Positions 1 to 9,318 of a DNA stretch of 40,099 nt are shown here, piece after piece. The notes below the pieces were generated by a model. The model was not told the origin of the DNA and did not search any database. It saw nothing but the letters and a program-made list of their open reading frames with translations. Position 1 is the stretch's first letter. Each line of letters opens with the position of its first letter. Where the stretch lies: positions 1 to 40,099 of the forward strand of contig JASAOO010003315.1 in NCBI GenBank assembly GCA_030849075.1. The letters run 5' to 3'. The stretch comes from Zelonia costaricensis. Its lineage: Eukaryota; Euglenozoa; Kinetoplastea; Trypanosomatida; Trypanosomatidae. The translations under genes were made by a program, and so were the position numbers.

Positions 1-762
1 TGGGGGTGATGGAGGCACTCAAAGAGGAGGAGAAGCGTGTGATCTGCGGGGAAGCGAGGATGGCAGACAGCAGCGCGCCAAGTGAGGTGGCGATGCAGAG
101 GTCGGGTGGAAGGGGGGGGGGGGGTTGGCAAGGCCGCGAATGGGAGTGGAAGAGAAGGTGAAGAGAAATTGGTGGGGTTACGTGACTGCCTGCCGCGGTC
201 ACTTCGCTGGAAGGGAGCGAAGGGGAGGGACGTACCGCATCACGGAGACGTCTTGTCGCAGCGCAGCAGGTGGACACGTGCGCGGTGAGAGCGGGAACTC
301 AGTCGAGGTGGAAGCAACTCCAGGGCACCGCTTGCAAGGCAGCATCCAAAGCATCCTGCCTGACGCCGGTCACGGCAGCCCGCATGAGCACGTGCTGGCG
401 TCCGCTTGATTTGTGTGTGTGTCTGTATTTGAACGGCTTCGTACGCGCCTCTCCCTCCCCCCTCTCACCGGTTTTGCCTCGCCGCAAGGTTGCACCGGTG
501 TTTTACATCAGTGGAGTCGACTGGTGGGGAGGGGCTGTTGCGCGCGTGCTGGTGACAGCAGGGTTCGGCGCCAGGGGGGGGGGGGGGCGCCGACGCACAC
601 GTCGCCGTCGGCACGGGAGGCGGGGAGGGGCGGCGGTCGAGCAGAGTCGCCACGTCGGACCGGGAAATGGCGCGAGGGAGGTGGAAGGGGGGGGATAGCG
701 GGAGGGCACGGCGGCGTAGAAGAGAAGGAGGAGGGAGGACTGGAGGGAGGGGGAGCATAACG

Positions 763-787
<25 letters not shown>
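763..787. repeat. (CA)n microsatellite
   Basis: Uninterrupted CA dinucleotide run of about 25 bases on the plus strand, in the NEK 3' intergenic region. Another shorter CA-rich patch follows at about 898-920. Confidence 0.95.
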
Positions 788-794
<7 letters not shown>

Positions 795-1022
795 GGGGCG
801 GAGGAAGGTGAGGGGAGGGGAGGGGCGTTCGCTGAAGAAAGGGCCATCGCCGGAGTTGTTGAAGGCCTTGCGAGGGATGCATGAAAGCCTATGCATAACA
901 CACACAAACACACACACACGCATACAGAAAGAAAGAGAGAGACGGGGTATCGTATACATGCTCGCACTTCACCGAGTTGACATCAAGCCACATTGTTAGC
1001 CAAAAGGGCCGCGCGTTTGCGG

Positions 1023-1060
1023 CGCTCGCTGCGTTCGGTGTGCGCCGTACGCAGCGAGTG
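1023..1060. other. Hairpin (inverted repeat) in the NEK 3' region
   Basis: A perfect 10-base inverted repeat (1025-1034 against 1049-1058), extendable by one G-T wobble and one more C-G pair to 12 positions, encloses a 14-base loop. It lies about 660 bases past the NEK stop codon, so it may fall in the 3' UTR of that mRNA. No function is assignable from sequence alone. Confidence 0.6.
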
Positions 1061-1720
1061 GCAGGGGTGCGAGGGAGCGTGCGAGGAAAGGACAAAGCGC
1101 ATTAGTGTACATAAGGATCGCAGGAGGGAGACAAAGGAAAACGGAAGAGCGAGGCGTGGAGCGCGGAGCGGGACGGAGACAACACCACAAGACACCATCG
1201 CGGTGTAGCTGTACACATCCGCGATCAGTGCCCCCCCATCGCCGTCCACCGACACATCGCGAGGTAGTCGAGGAACTCCAACGACGCCGACATCAGCAGC
1301 ACACCCAGAGACGCAGGCAAGACCCGCCCACACGCCAAATACAGAGGAAGAAAGGAGATGGACAGGAAGACACGTGCGAGGTCGTCGATGGGGAGGGAGC
1401 GGAGGGGGGGGCCGCAAGGCGGCTTTCGGCTCGCATGTGAACATCAAATGCGTTGGCTCGGCTGAGGCTGTGTGTGTGTGTGGGTGTGTGTGGGGGGGAG
1501 GGGGTTGGCAAACAGAAGGTGGACGCAGGGGGTGTCACCAAGGCGGGGTCCTTCAGCGCTGACGGGTGCACACACACAAACACACACAAGCAGGGGCATG
1601 AGAAGGAAAGACGAGGTCGGTGCGAGCCCAGAGCGCGGAACGGCTGCTGTGTGCGGCACACTGCCACGCCCGGCGCTGCTCCGCCCTTGCCCCCGCAACG
1701 TGCCACCGCATCTGTCCGTG

Positions 1721-4700
1721 TCAGCTCTCCGTCATCCGAGACGCGTCGAGGTCCACCGTCTGCGCACACGACGACAGAATCGCGAGACTCTGCGCGTCCA
1801 GGGCAAGCTTCGGCACGAGCAGGCCCTCCACCCCCTCGTGCTGCATCCCCATAAGCGACCCGCACGTCAGGCACGAGTAGATGACGTACACCGCCATCGC
1901 CGCCGACCCGCCGGACACGGAGGTCGTCGGACTCGTGCGTCCCTGCGATACCCCAGGCGCCCCAACCTCCGCCACCGCGTTGCCCTCGCCCACGGCGATC
2001 AGCGACGTCGACAGGGCAGTGCTGCAGTGGTACTCGTACGCGCGAATGCCGGCCTGTGCCAGCTGGGCTGCCGCGGCTGCCGCCTCACTGCGGGCCGCCG
2101 ATGCGGAGGCGGAAGCGCGGGCATTGCCAGTGACTCTCTCCCCACTCGACTTCTCCGCGCTCCCCGCACCCGTCGCCATCCTCGCAGTGGTGGCGCTCGA
2201 TGCCGATGCGCCGCCGGACTGCGCGCGAAGCGCCGTAGCGGCGGCGGCCCCCGTGCCCGCGGTCGGCGAGCCGCTGCCGGTGGCGCGTGGCGGGGCTGGG
2301 GGCAGCAGCGCCGGCATCCCCGCGGCGAGCTCTGGCAGGTGCAGCCACTCCACCCCGTGTGGCGCCCCGGTGAATCGTGCGCAGACGTCGCAGGCGCAGA
2401 TGAAGGAGCCGTAGATCATGGACAGGCACCCGTGCGAGGTCGCTGCGCCACCGCACAGACACCCCGTGGTGAAGCGCACGTCGGCGGCCCCCTCCACGTC
2501 GTCGTCGCCGCCGTCGGCGCCCACCGCGTTCCCGGCACTGGGCACGTGCCGCAGCACCGAGCCCGCCATCAGCGTCGACTGCATGCTCTGAATTTTCTGG
2601 CTCGTGCCCTGGAACGTCTTCTTCATGGTCATCTGCTGCGGCCCACCCAGCCCCGAGAGCTGCGAGGCGTTGCCGGCCCCGACGGAGGCCTGCGCCTGCC
2701 GCCCAGCATCGGCCGCCGCAGCGGCCGCCTGAATCGCGTCCACGTCCAGCGCCGTGCCAAGCGCGTCCACGAAGCTCTGCCCGCTGGCGCTGCTGCTGCT
2801 GCTCCGCTCCGCCGCTGCCGCTGCCGCCATGTCCGACGCATCGCCGCGCGTCGCAGGGGTGCGAGGGGCCACCGCCGTCGGTGAGAGCGGCGCCGCGTCC
2901 TTCGTCTTCGCCTTCGCCTGCTTCGGCTGCAGACTCTTTCCACTGCCCGCAGCACCGGGCGTCGCAGGCGTCGATGCGGCGCCACGCGTCGGCGCCACCG
3001 CCTTCTGCGGCGACTTCGTTGCCGGCACGGCGGGGGACTGCGCCGAGGCACGCGCCGCGTCAGCACCAGCAGCCAGACTTGATGCGGGTGTCTTGGCAGG
3101 CGATCTGCCACGCGCAGGGCTCGGCTGCCGCGCTGCTGCCGCGCCGCCGCCGTTGCTCATCTTCTCGAGCTGCGGTCGTGGCGATGCCGCGGAGGGCGAT
3201 GGCGGGGGCTGCGGTGCGGGCGCCCCGACGGCCACTCCGTCCGACGTGCGACGCGGCTGGGCCGCCTGCGGCGAAGACGCTTGGGGGCGAGAGCCCGCAC
3301 CCGCCCCGGCGGACCGCGCTGCCCCGCCGCCACCGCCACCGCCACTCTCGTCGCTGTGTCGCTGCTGCCGCCGCACGCTGCGTTCGCGCCACGAGGACAG
3401 CTCGGACAGCATTGCGCTGAGCTCCACCGTCGGGCCTGCCGGGGTGGCGCCGCCGCCCGCCGCAGCAGCAGCAGCCGACGACGACGCGTTGGAAGCCGGC
3501 GGTTGTGGGGCGGGGGGCTGCGAGCGGGCACGCGACGCACCGCCCTCGCTGCGACCCACCTGGCTTGGTGCCGGCCGAAGCTCCGAGGCTGGCCGATTTG
3601 CAGCCGCGATGACGGCGGCGGCGGGACGGGGGGCGGCCGCGGCATCGGGTCCACCCGCCGCGCCGGCCACAGCGGAGCCGCGCAGCGCGGCTGGTAGCGG
3701 CGGAGGTATGAAGGGCGCACGCTGCACCCCACCCGCTGCAGCGCCGGCGGCTCCTGTAGCCACCTCCGCCCCACCCGGCACCTGAACCCCCTGCTGCCGC
3801 AGCGCAGCCGCCGCGCCGGGCGACAGCCGCGGCGGCGCCCCGTCCGGGCCGGCGCCGCCCGCGTCGCTGCCCGTCCCCGTGCCCGTGCCGCCGCTGCCCT
3901 CGTGCTGGCTCGCGCGGCGCTGCTGCTTGGCCTCTGCGATGCGCTGCTTCTCCTCGTCAAAGCGGGCGAGCAGGGCTCCGATGGAGGCCGCACCGGCGTT
4001 CGGCGAGCCCCTCTGCCGCGCCGCAGCCGCACCCCCAGCCGGCGCAAGAGGGGCGGCGGCGGCGGCGACAGCGGGCGGCACGAACGGGGAGGGCTGCGGG
4101 GACCGTGCCGCAGCGGCAGCGGCCGCGGGTGGCGGTGCGGGTGCCGCGGACGCTGGCTCCTGTACCTGCGAGTGCACCTGCCGACGCGGGGGTGGTGGCG
4201 GCGACGGCGAAGCCGGGGGCGCGGCGTGGGGGCCGGCTGCAGCGGCGGCGGCGGCAGTGGGCGCCGCCGCAGACGCGCTCTGCGCGGTGTCCTCTGCCAG
4301 CTGGTTGATCAGGTCCGGCACGTGCTTCATGAGCACGGGAGAGAGAAGCACCTGCCCGGCATCGGGACGGCGCCGCGCGTCCTTCTGCAGCAGCTGCACA
4401 ACGAGCTCCCACAGCTCCGTCGAGTAGACGCCGGGGATGCGGAGTGGCTGCTTGTGCACGATGTCGCGCATGAGGGCCTTCATCGTGGTCGACTCGAACG
4501 GGACGTGGCCGGCGCAGAGCTCGTAGAGCAGCACGCCGAGGGCCCACATGTCGCTCTTGCTGTTGTACGGCCGGCCTTGACAGAGCTCAGGTGAGAAGTA
4601 GCACGGCGTCCCGCACATGGTGCTCGCCATGGCGACGGTGCTTTGCAGCACGGTACTGATGCCGAAGTCACCGAGCTTCACGACGTGGTTCTTCGTCAGG

Positions 4701-5257
4701 AATATGTTGGACGACTTGATGTCGCGGTGCAGCAGGCGGCGGTCGTGCATGTACTTGACCGCCATCGTCGTCTGCACAAATAGGCTGACCACCTGCGCCT
4801 CCGACAGCAGCCCCGCCGTGGCCGTCGGCGGGGCGGCACCGCGGTAGAGCCCCGAGCCGACGCCGCCCGCGGCCCCGCCCATCTTTCGTGCGTTCTGCGC
4901 GCTGCTCAGCAAGGAGTACACATCGCCGCCGTCCGCGTACTCCATGACGATGTACAGGTGCGGGTGCTCCTCGTAGTACTCGACGTAGCGGACGATGTTT
5001 GGGTGGTGCAGCTTCTGCAGGATGTTGATCTCGTTGTGCGCGTCGTGGCGCTGCCGCGACGACATGCCGGCGAGGTTGAGGTGCTTGACGACGAAGTACT
5101 GCTGCTGCGGCTCGTGGAAGACGAGGAGGGCCTGCCCGTAACTGCCCTTACCCAGCGAGCGGACAGGCACGTAGCCGGACTTGCGCAGCGTCAGCGGCAG
5201 CTGCGGCCGCGATGGGCCGATGCCCAGCAGCAGGTTGAGTTCATCGACGGGGTTCAT
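1721..5257 (-). CDS. NEK-type Ser/Thr protein kinase with C-terminal GFA/CENP-V-like zinc domain
   Basis: Predicted protein of 1178 residues, ATG at 5255-5257, TGA at 1721-1723. The kinase domain spans about residues 30-311 and is complete: glycine loop GKGSYG (36-41), ATP-anchoring Lys58, helix-C Glu76, HRD (177-179, catalytic Asp179), DFG (197-199) and an SPE in place of APE after CGTPCYF (215-221). The HRDIKSSNIFL and GDFGIS motifs are NEK-like; NEKs act in mitosis and in cilia and flagella. A Gly/Ala-rich insert (about 119-150) interrupts the middle of the kinase domain. Residues 320-900 are Ala/Pro/Ser-rich and probably disordered. The C-terminus holds CxC (Cys933, Cys935), CxCxxC (Cys954, 956, 959) and CxxC (Cys1129, 1132), the ligand layout of the GFA/CENP-V zinc fold, split by low-complexity inserts (about 980-1070 and 1090-1120). 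The kinase call is firm; the zinc-domain call is inferred from motif spacing. A splice acceptor 42 bases upstream supports the start. Confidence 0.95.
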   Translation of the reverse strand: MNPVDELNLLLGIGPSRPQLPLTLRKSGYVPVRSLGKGSYGQALLVFHEPQQQYFVVKHLNLAGMSSRQRHDAHNEINILQKLHHPNIVRYVEYYEEHPHLYIVMEYADGGDVYSLLSSAQNARKMGGAAGGVGSGLYRGAAPPTATAGLLSEAQVVSLFVQTTMAVKYMHDRRLLHRDIKSSNIFLTKNHVVKLGDFGISTVLQSTVAMASTMCGTPCYFSPELCQGRPYNSKSDMWALGVLLYELCAGHVPFESTTMKALMRDIVHKQPLRIPGVYSTELWELVVQLLQKDARRRPDAGQVLLSPVLMKHVPDLINQLAEDTAQSASAAAPTAAAAAAAGPHAAPPASPSPPPPPRRQVHSQVQEPASAAPAPPPAAAAAAARSPQPSPFVPPAVAAAAAPLAPAGGAAAARQRGSPNAGAASIGALLARFDEEKQRIAEAKQQRRASQHEGSGGTGTGTGSDAGGAGPDGAPPRLSPGAAAALRQQGVQVPGGAEVATGAAGAAAGGVQRAPFIPPPLPAALRGSAVAGAAGGPDAAAAPRPAAAVIAAANRPASELRPAPSQVGRSEGGASRARSQPPAPQPPASNASSSAAAAAAGGGATPAGPTVELSAMLSELSSWRERSVRRQQRHSDESGGGGGGGAARSAGAGAGSRPQASSPQAAQPRRTSDGVAVGAPAPQPPPSPSAASPRPQLEKMSNGGGAAAARQPSPARGRSPAKTPASSLAAGADAARASAQSPAVPATKSPQKAVAPTRGAASTPATPGAAGSGKSLQPKQAKAKTKDAAPLSPTAVAPRTPATRGDASDMAAAAAAERSSSSSASGQSFVDALGTALDVDAIQAAAAAADAGRQAQASVGAGNASQLSGLGGPQQMTMKKTFQGTSQKIQSMQSTLMAGSVLRHVPSAGNAVGADGGDDDVEGAADVRFTTGCLCGGAATSHGCLSMIYGSFICACDVCARFTGAPHGVEWLHLPELAAGMPALLPPAPPRATGSGSPTAGTGAAAATALRAQSGGASASSATTARMATGAGSAEKSSGERVTGNARASASASAARSEAAAAAAQLAQAGIRAYEYHCSTALSTSLIAVGEGNAVAEVGAPGVSQGRTSPTTSVSGGSAAMAVYVIYSCLTCGSLMGMQHEGVEGLLVPKLALDAQSLAILSSCAQTVDLDASRMTES

Positions 5258-5299
5258 CGAAGGACGGCGGCGGCGGGGGGGGGGGGCGGGGAGGAGGAG

Positions 5300-5320
5300 C
5301 TGTGAGAGAAGGCGAACCAG
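5300..5320 (-). promoter_or_regulatory. Predicted spliced-leader acceptor of the NEK gene
   Basis: On the sense strand a short pyrimidine-rich tract ends in CACAG, with the AG at 5301-5300, followed by a 42-base leader containing a C-rich run and no AUG before the start at 5257. This matches the polypyrimidine-AG rule of trypanosomatid trans-splicing. It is a prediction only. Confidence 0.55.
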
Positions 5321-6327
5321 AGATGGTCGGCAGTCGCCAGTGGAAGACCCCCAAAGGGAGCTACGAGCTCAGGAAGGCGCACTCGCGAAACGCAAGACAG
5401 GGCTGTGAGGACGCACGCTCACACCCACGGACATGCACGCAGACGCGCTGTCACACACACACGCACGCACACTTCCACAAACGCACTGCGCGAGTTCGCC
5501 AATCTCGTTGCGTGCGAGGCAGTCGCGCGTGTACGGGGGGAATGCAGAGAGAGCGAGAGATGGAGAAAGCAAGTGCGGGGAGAGTAAGTGCGTTTGTGCG
5601 AATGTGTGTGTGTGTGTGTCTGTGAATGTGTACCTGCCTGTGTGTGTATATATGTGGCGTGTGACTGTGTGGGTAATGAGGACGGCGCGTGATGGGCCGC
5701 TGATGCCGCCACAGCAGAATCAGCAAAGCGGCGCGAGAAACACAAGGCGGGCAATCAAAAGAGCGGAAGACGTGCGGAGATGTGGTTGCCAGCTGCCAAG
5801 TGCGGGAGTCAAGACACGCTTTCGCGTGGCGGGGGGGGGGGCGCGTTCGCCAAGTGAGGCAGAGGACGTCAGCTGCGCTCATGACCCCCCCCTCCTCCCT
5901 CCCCATTGCCTTCCTGCCAACCTGGAACGGGAGGATCGTGACGACGACACACAGGACGGAGGCCGTGCTCATCTTGTGCCTCCCACCTGCGTGTGCGTGT
6001 GTGTGTGTGTGTGTCTGTGTTTGACGCGATGGGCGATCTTGTTTCCTGAAGGTCAACACTTCGACTTCCCATTACAAGCTCCGCTGCTTTCGAGAAGGTC
6101 GACCGCTTTGTCCACTTGTGCTTAGGGTGTGTGTATGTGGTGTGTGTGTGTGTGATGATCGGTGCCCCTGCTCGGCGACATCGCCGCCTGTGTGAGCCCC
6201 CGCGACGCTGCTCTCGGGTATCCCGAACGGGGAGGAGGGGGGTTGTGGTCGTGGTGGCACATGCTTCTCGTGCTATGCCTGCATTCTCTGTTGTCGTGGG
6301 GCAGAGCCAAGACTTACAGCCCACGCC
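5302..6327. other. Intergenic region between the 349-aa gene and NEK; no gene seen
   Basis: About 1 kb without a credible coding frame. It should contain the 3' UTR of the 349-aa membrane protein and the upstream region of NEK. It holds TG runs near 5603-5619, 5997-6013 and 6130-6152, an 11-base poly-G run at 5831-5841, and CA-rich sequence around 5453-5480. Confidence 0.65.
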
Positions 6328-7377
6328 TCACGCCGGGCTCGCCGTCGCCGGCGCTGCAGTTCGGTACCCGACCACGCGGCGCGTCGCAGGGTCGCGCACC
6401 ACCTCCAGCGGCCCACGCCACACGCCGTACGCGTACCGCTGCTCGACTAACGATGCCGGCGGCGGTTCCCCTCCTGGACGCGCCGGCTCGCGCTGTCGCA
6501 GCGTCACTTCGTGGAAGGGCGCGATCGGCAAGGAGCTCGGCGCGGCAGCGTCGGCGGCATCCGTCACTCCCGCAGCGCGGAAGCGATGCGTCGTGTGTGT
6601 GATGGTGGTGGTCGTCGTCGTCGCCGCGGATGTCGTTGCGGTGGTGGGAGCGGGCGGCGTGCTCGCGGTGCTGTCGGCGGTGGCAGCCGTCTTGGCCGGC
6701 ATGGCGGTGGTGGCGTGCACCTCCTGTCTCTGCGTCGTCATTGACACAGCCGCCGCGCCTCCTTGTGTGCCCCCCGCTGCGGTAGCGTTCGGGGCCCGCT
6801 GCAGCATCGAGGTGGCATCCGGCCTGCGCCGCCAGCGCTGCGGCATGGCCACGTAGTACCACGGCTCCTCCGCCTCGAGGTAGTACGGCCGCGCCTGCCA
6901 ACACATGAAGTAGAGCATGCCCAGCAGCGGCGACCACAACAGCAGTTCGCGGAAGCCCGGCGGCATCCGAGCGAGGTACATGGCGAGCGTCATGAACTGG
7001 CGCTCCTGACGCGCGTTGCGCTCGCGGCGGTATGCGCGGTACGCCTCGAAGGTGCTGCCGCTGCCATCTTCACCACGGCCATCACCACCACCACCGCCGT
7101 TGCCACTGTTGCTGTTGCCACTGGCGTCCGGTGCAGGGCCCCCGTGCGGCGTGGAGGACGACGCCGAAGACGCCGAGAAGGCGAAGCAGCGGCGTGCGAT
7201 GACCTGCGTGGCGCCGGTGCGTGCGAGAGCAGCCTGCGAGGCGCGCACGGACCACAGTGAAGTGCAGCCGTGGGAGAGTGCGGTGCCGTACCAGTGGCCT
7301 GCGGCAGTGCGCCGGGCTGTCACGGACACGCGAGGTGTTGCCGCGGCGACGGTGGACGGCAAACGACCTGCCTGCAT
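6328..7377 (-). CDS. Predicted mitochondrial single-span membrane protein, unknown function
   Basis: Predicted protein of 349 residues, ATG at 7375-7377, TGA at 6328-6330. I do not recognise the family. The first 65 or so residues are rich in Arg, Ala, Ser and Thr with almost no acidic residues, as in a mitochondrial presequence. A Gly/Asn/Ser linker (about 80-108) follows, then a charged helix-prone segment (FEAYRAYRRERNARQERQF, 110-128) and one hydrophobic stretch (about 144-160) suited to a single membrane span. An aromatic, basic patch (about 165-185, EPWYYVAMPQRW) comes next. The rest is Ala/Thr-rich, ending in a better structured tail containing YGVWRGPLEVVRDP. The frame stays open upstream to 7629, but that part reads through a (CA)n and C-rich leader with candidate splice sites, so I chose the downstream ATG. 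The ORF is probably real given its composition and position; function is unknown. Confidence 0.75.
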   Translation of the reverse strand: MQAGRLPSTVAAATPRVSVTARRTAAGHWYGTALSHGCTSLWSVRASQAALARTGATQVIARRCFAFSASSASSSTPHGGPAPDASGNSNSGNGGGGGDGRGEDGSGSTFEAYRAYRRERNARQERQFMTLAMYLARMPPGFRELLLWSPLLGMLYFMCWQARPYYLEAEEPWYYVAMPQRWRRRPDATSMLQRAPNATAAGGTQGGAAAVSMTTQRQEVHATTAMPAKTAATADSTASTPPAPTTATTSAATTTTTTITHTTHRFRAAGVTDAADAAAPSSLPIAPFHEVTLRQREPARPGGEPPPASLVEQRYAYGVWRGPLEVVRDPATRRVVGYRTAAPATASPA

Positions 7378-7901
7378 CGACGGCAGAAGGGCGGGGCGAG
7401 GGGGGGGGAGGTTCGCGTGCAGGAGGGCCTGGAAGGCGCGCGTGCTTGTGTGTGTGTGTGTGTGTGGAGGGGGAGGGACCGGAGCGAGGCTAGAGACAGG
7501 AGGGAATAGAGTCGGCGAGAGGAGCAGGTCCGGGAGCGGGTTGGACGGAAGGCTGGATGCTGCGCGGCGTCCTCCCCCCCCCGCCTCCCGCCTCCCTACA
7601 CCCCTCCCCCTCCAACAAAGTGCACCCACCGCTGGTGGAAGAGGGGCGCCACAGCGACGCGGCGGCGCGTGCGGAGAACGGTGCAGGAGGCGCTGCGCGT
7701 CAGCAAGAGAACGTGATGAGCTTTACCGTCAAGCAGCCTGATGACGCCATCGAACCGTGCGCCGAGAGACGCACCACAGCAACAGCAAAATCAAACAAAG
7801 CAGGCACAGTCGACACCGTCACCGGGCGCGCACGGAGCGTTGACTCGTCAACCCCCCCCCCACGGCGCCCCATTTCCTTCGGCTTGTCCGTCGCGTTCCG
7901 C
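7378..7901. other. Intergenic region between the 146-aa and 349-aa genes
   Basis: About 520 bases with no credible gene. It contains the leader and acceptor region of the 349-aa gene, poly-G at 7401-7408, a TG run at 7446-7466 and a 10-base poly-C run at 7852-7861 just past the stop codon of the 146-aa gene. Confidence 0.65.
7429..7466 (-). promoter_or_regulatory. Predicted spliced-leader acceptor region with (CA)n, 349-aa gene
   Basis: On the sense strand a (CA)n run (7447-7466) is followed by a candidate AG at 7446-7445 and then, after a C-rich stretch, by CCAG at 7430-7429. These would give leaders of about 67 or 51 bases before the ATG at 7377. Which AG is used cannot be decided by eye. 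Confidence 0.4.
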
Positions 7902-8342
7902 TCAGTGGCTCCACTGCTTCTGGGCTCGGAACGCGTCGGTGCGCTGCGTGCGGCCCCTCTTCATGAGCCGCCGCGTGGACTCCTGCATGTGCAGCAGTTC
8001 GCGTGCCGTCGCGAGGTCGGCGGCGCGGTCGCGGGTGGTGCGGTGCACCGAGCCTGCCGCTCCTGCCCGCCGCGCGGCGTGGTGGGCGCGGTCGTACATG
8101 AGGTCCTCGGCGGCGTGCTGCATCGCATGCCGGCCGTGCGCGTAGCCGCGCTGCTGCTCCCCGAATGTCTGGTTGATCTCCTGCTGAAGATCGAAGTTGG
8201 CGCGCTGCGTCTGTGCGCGGAGGCGGCTGGTGTACAGGGCAACCTTCGTCTGCCGGAAGTTCTGCTTCCGATTGTGCGCAGACAGCGAGCCGCGGGCCAG
8301 CTGCTTCGCCGAGATGCACCACAGCAGCGTGAGGCGAAGCAT
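7902..8342 (-). CDS. Small basic protein, unknown function
   Basis: Predicted protein of 146 residues, ATG at 8340-8342, TGA at 7902-7904. It is strongly basic and rich in Arg, Gln, Ala and His, with few Pro or Gly residues, so it is probably mostly helical. The N-terminus (MLRLTLLWCISAKQLARGS) is hydrophobic then basic and could act as a mitochondrial presequence or a short membrane anchor. I do not recognise a family. The frame continues upstream to 8540, but a good splice acceptor nine bases before the chosen ATG (8353-8352) would remove that part. Low-complexity runs are absent, unlike most neighbouring proteins and unlike the non-coding frames here, which favours a real gene. A nuclear-encoded subunit of a mitochondrial complex is one possibility, but nothing in the sequence proves it. 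Confidence 0.6.
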   Translation of the reverse strand: MLRLTLLWCISAKQLARGSLSAHNRKQNFRQTKVALYTSRLRAQTQRANFDLQQEINQTFGEQQRGYAHGRHAMQHAAEDLMYDRAHHAARRAGAAGSVHRTTRDRAADLATARELLHMQESTRRLMKRGRTQRTDAFRAQKQWSH

Positions 8343-9318
8343 GGCAAGGAGCTGTGTGTCCCAGTGTGGGTGGGTGTGTGTGTTCATGTGTGGGTGTGTA
8401 AGTAAGTGACACGAATCGATCGCACGTGAGAAATCGATGAAGATGAGCGCAAACCCCCCAGAGAACGCACCAGCGAGGCCCAAAAACGTGTACAGGTGTT
8501 GGTATGCACAAGTCGTACGCCATCCAGCGCCAGTCCGCATCCCAGACTGGCAGCGACGAGCGCGGCGTGGACGTGTTCAGCGAAGTGGAGCTCCTCTCAA
8601 CTCACCCGAGATCTACCCCGCCCTCCCCCGGCCCCCCACACACCTGCGCGCTCTCCCCACCCCCACCCCCATCCGATCTTTCTTCTGCCTGTTCGCGTTG
8701 ACGTGCGTGGGCAGAGGTGGAGAGGAACGCATTCGCCCAACTCGATCCACCTCGCAAGAGAGTACGGCACGGTACACCCGCATGAGGGCGGGGGAAAGAG
8801 TTGTTTGTTCCTTGGATTGCAAGCATGATCTGGGCCCATCGACTCGTCGAGGATCAACATCAGGAAAGAAGAGAAAAGAAGCTACAGTACATCTGAATTC
8901 AACGTAGCACACATACACACAAACACACACAAACGCCATCGACAACAACCCTACAAGAACATCAACTCGGTGTATTCGCGTCGAAGAGGGGGTGAGCTGC
9001 GCGCCTACACACGCTGCCGCGCCGCACACCACGCTCTGCCCATCCACGCATGGGAGCTGTACATGGAAAGCAAGGAGGGAGTCGCCAGCACACACCCGCC
9101 TGCACCGCCTCATGCCGCCGTCTGCATTCTATCGGCGTCGTTGCAACGTCTAACGCGGCCGCTGCGGTCGAACAAGGGAGCGTCGACCATGCAGGTGGCA
9201 CTCACCAGAGTACATCAGCGCCGCAGTGCCACCTCCTTCAGCGCACAAGTATCCTCACGTCGCAGCAAACACACACAGACAGACACACATTCAGCGAAGC
9301 ACGACAAGCCTGAGGTCG
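8343..9318. other. Intergenic region between the Dpy-30 gene and the 146-aa gene
   Basis: Almost 1 kb with no supported gene. It should hold the 3' UTR of the Dpy-30 protein mRNA and the upstream region of the 146-aa gene. CA-rich patches occur at about 8908-8935 and 9270-9292; C-rich sequence lies at about 8620-8670. No hairpin or long repeat stood out. Confidence 0.6.
8352..8408 (-). promoter_or_regulatory. Predicted spliced-leader acceptor of the 146-aa gene
   Basis: The sense strand shows a C/A/T-rich tract with CA and CCA repeats ending in ACACAG (AG at 8353-8352), nine bases before the ATG at 8342. The very short leader fixes the start codon if the site is used. Confidence 0.55.

Larger units (their letters stand above)
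1..1720. other. Intergenic region downstream of the NEK gene; no gene seen
   Basis: No reading frame on either strand resembles a protein; the frames present are translations of purine- or pyrimidine-rich simple sequence. The stretch should contain the 3' untranslated region of the NEK kinase mRNA (sense is the minus strand) and then spacer leading to the next gene outside the window. It holds poly-G runs at 112-124 and 574-587, a (CA)n microsatellite at 763-787, a hairpin at about 1023-1060, and short TG/CA tracts near 1470-1485 and 1570-1590. Confidence 0.7.

Noticed and set aside
1472..2884. 470-codon plus-strand frame over the NEK 3' half
   Set aside because: Arg/His/Gly-rich antisense translation without motifs; the minus strand has a recognisable kinase and zinc-ligand pattern.
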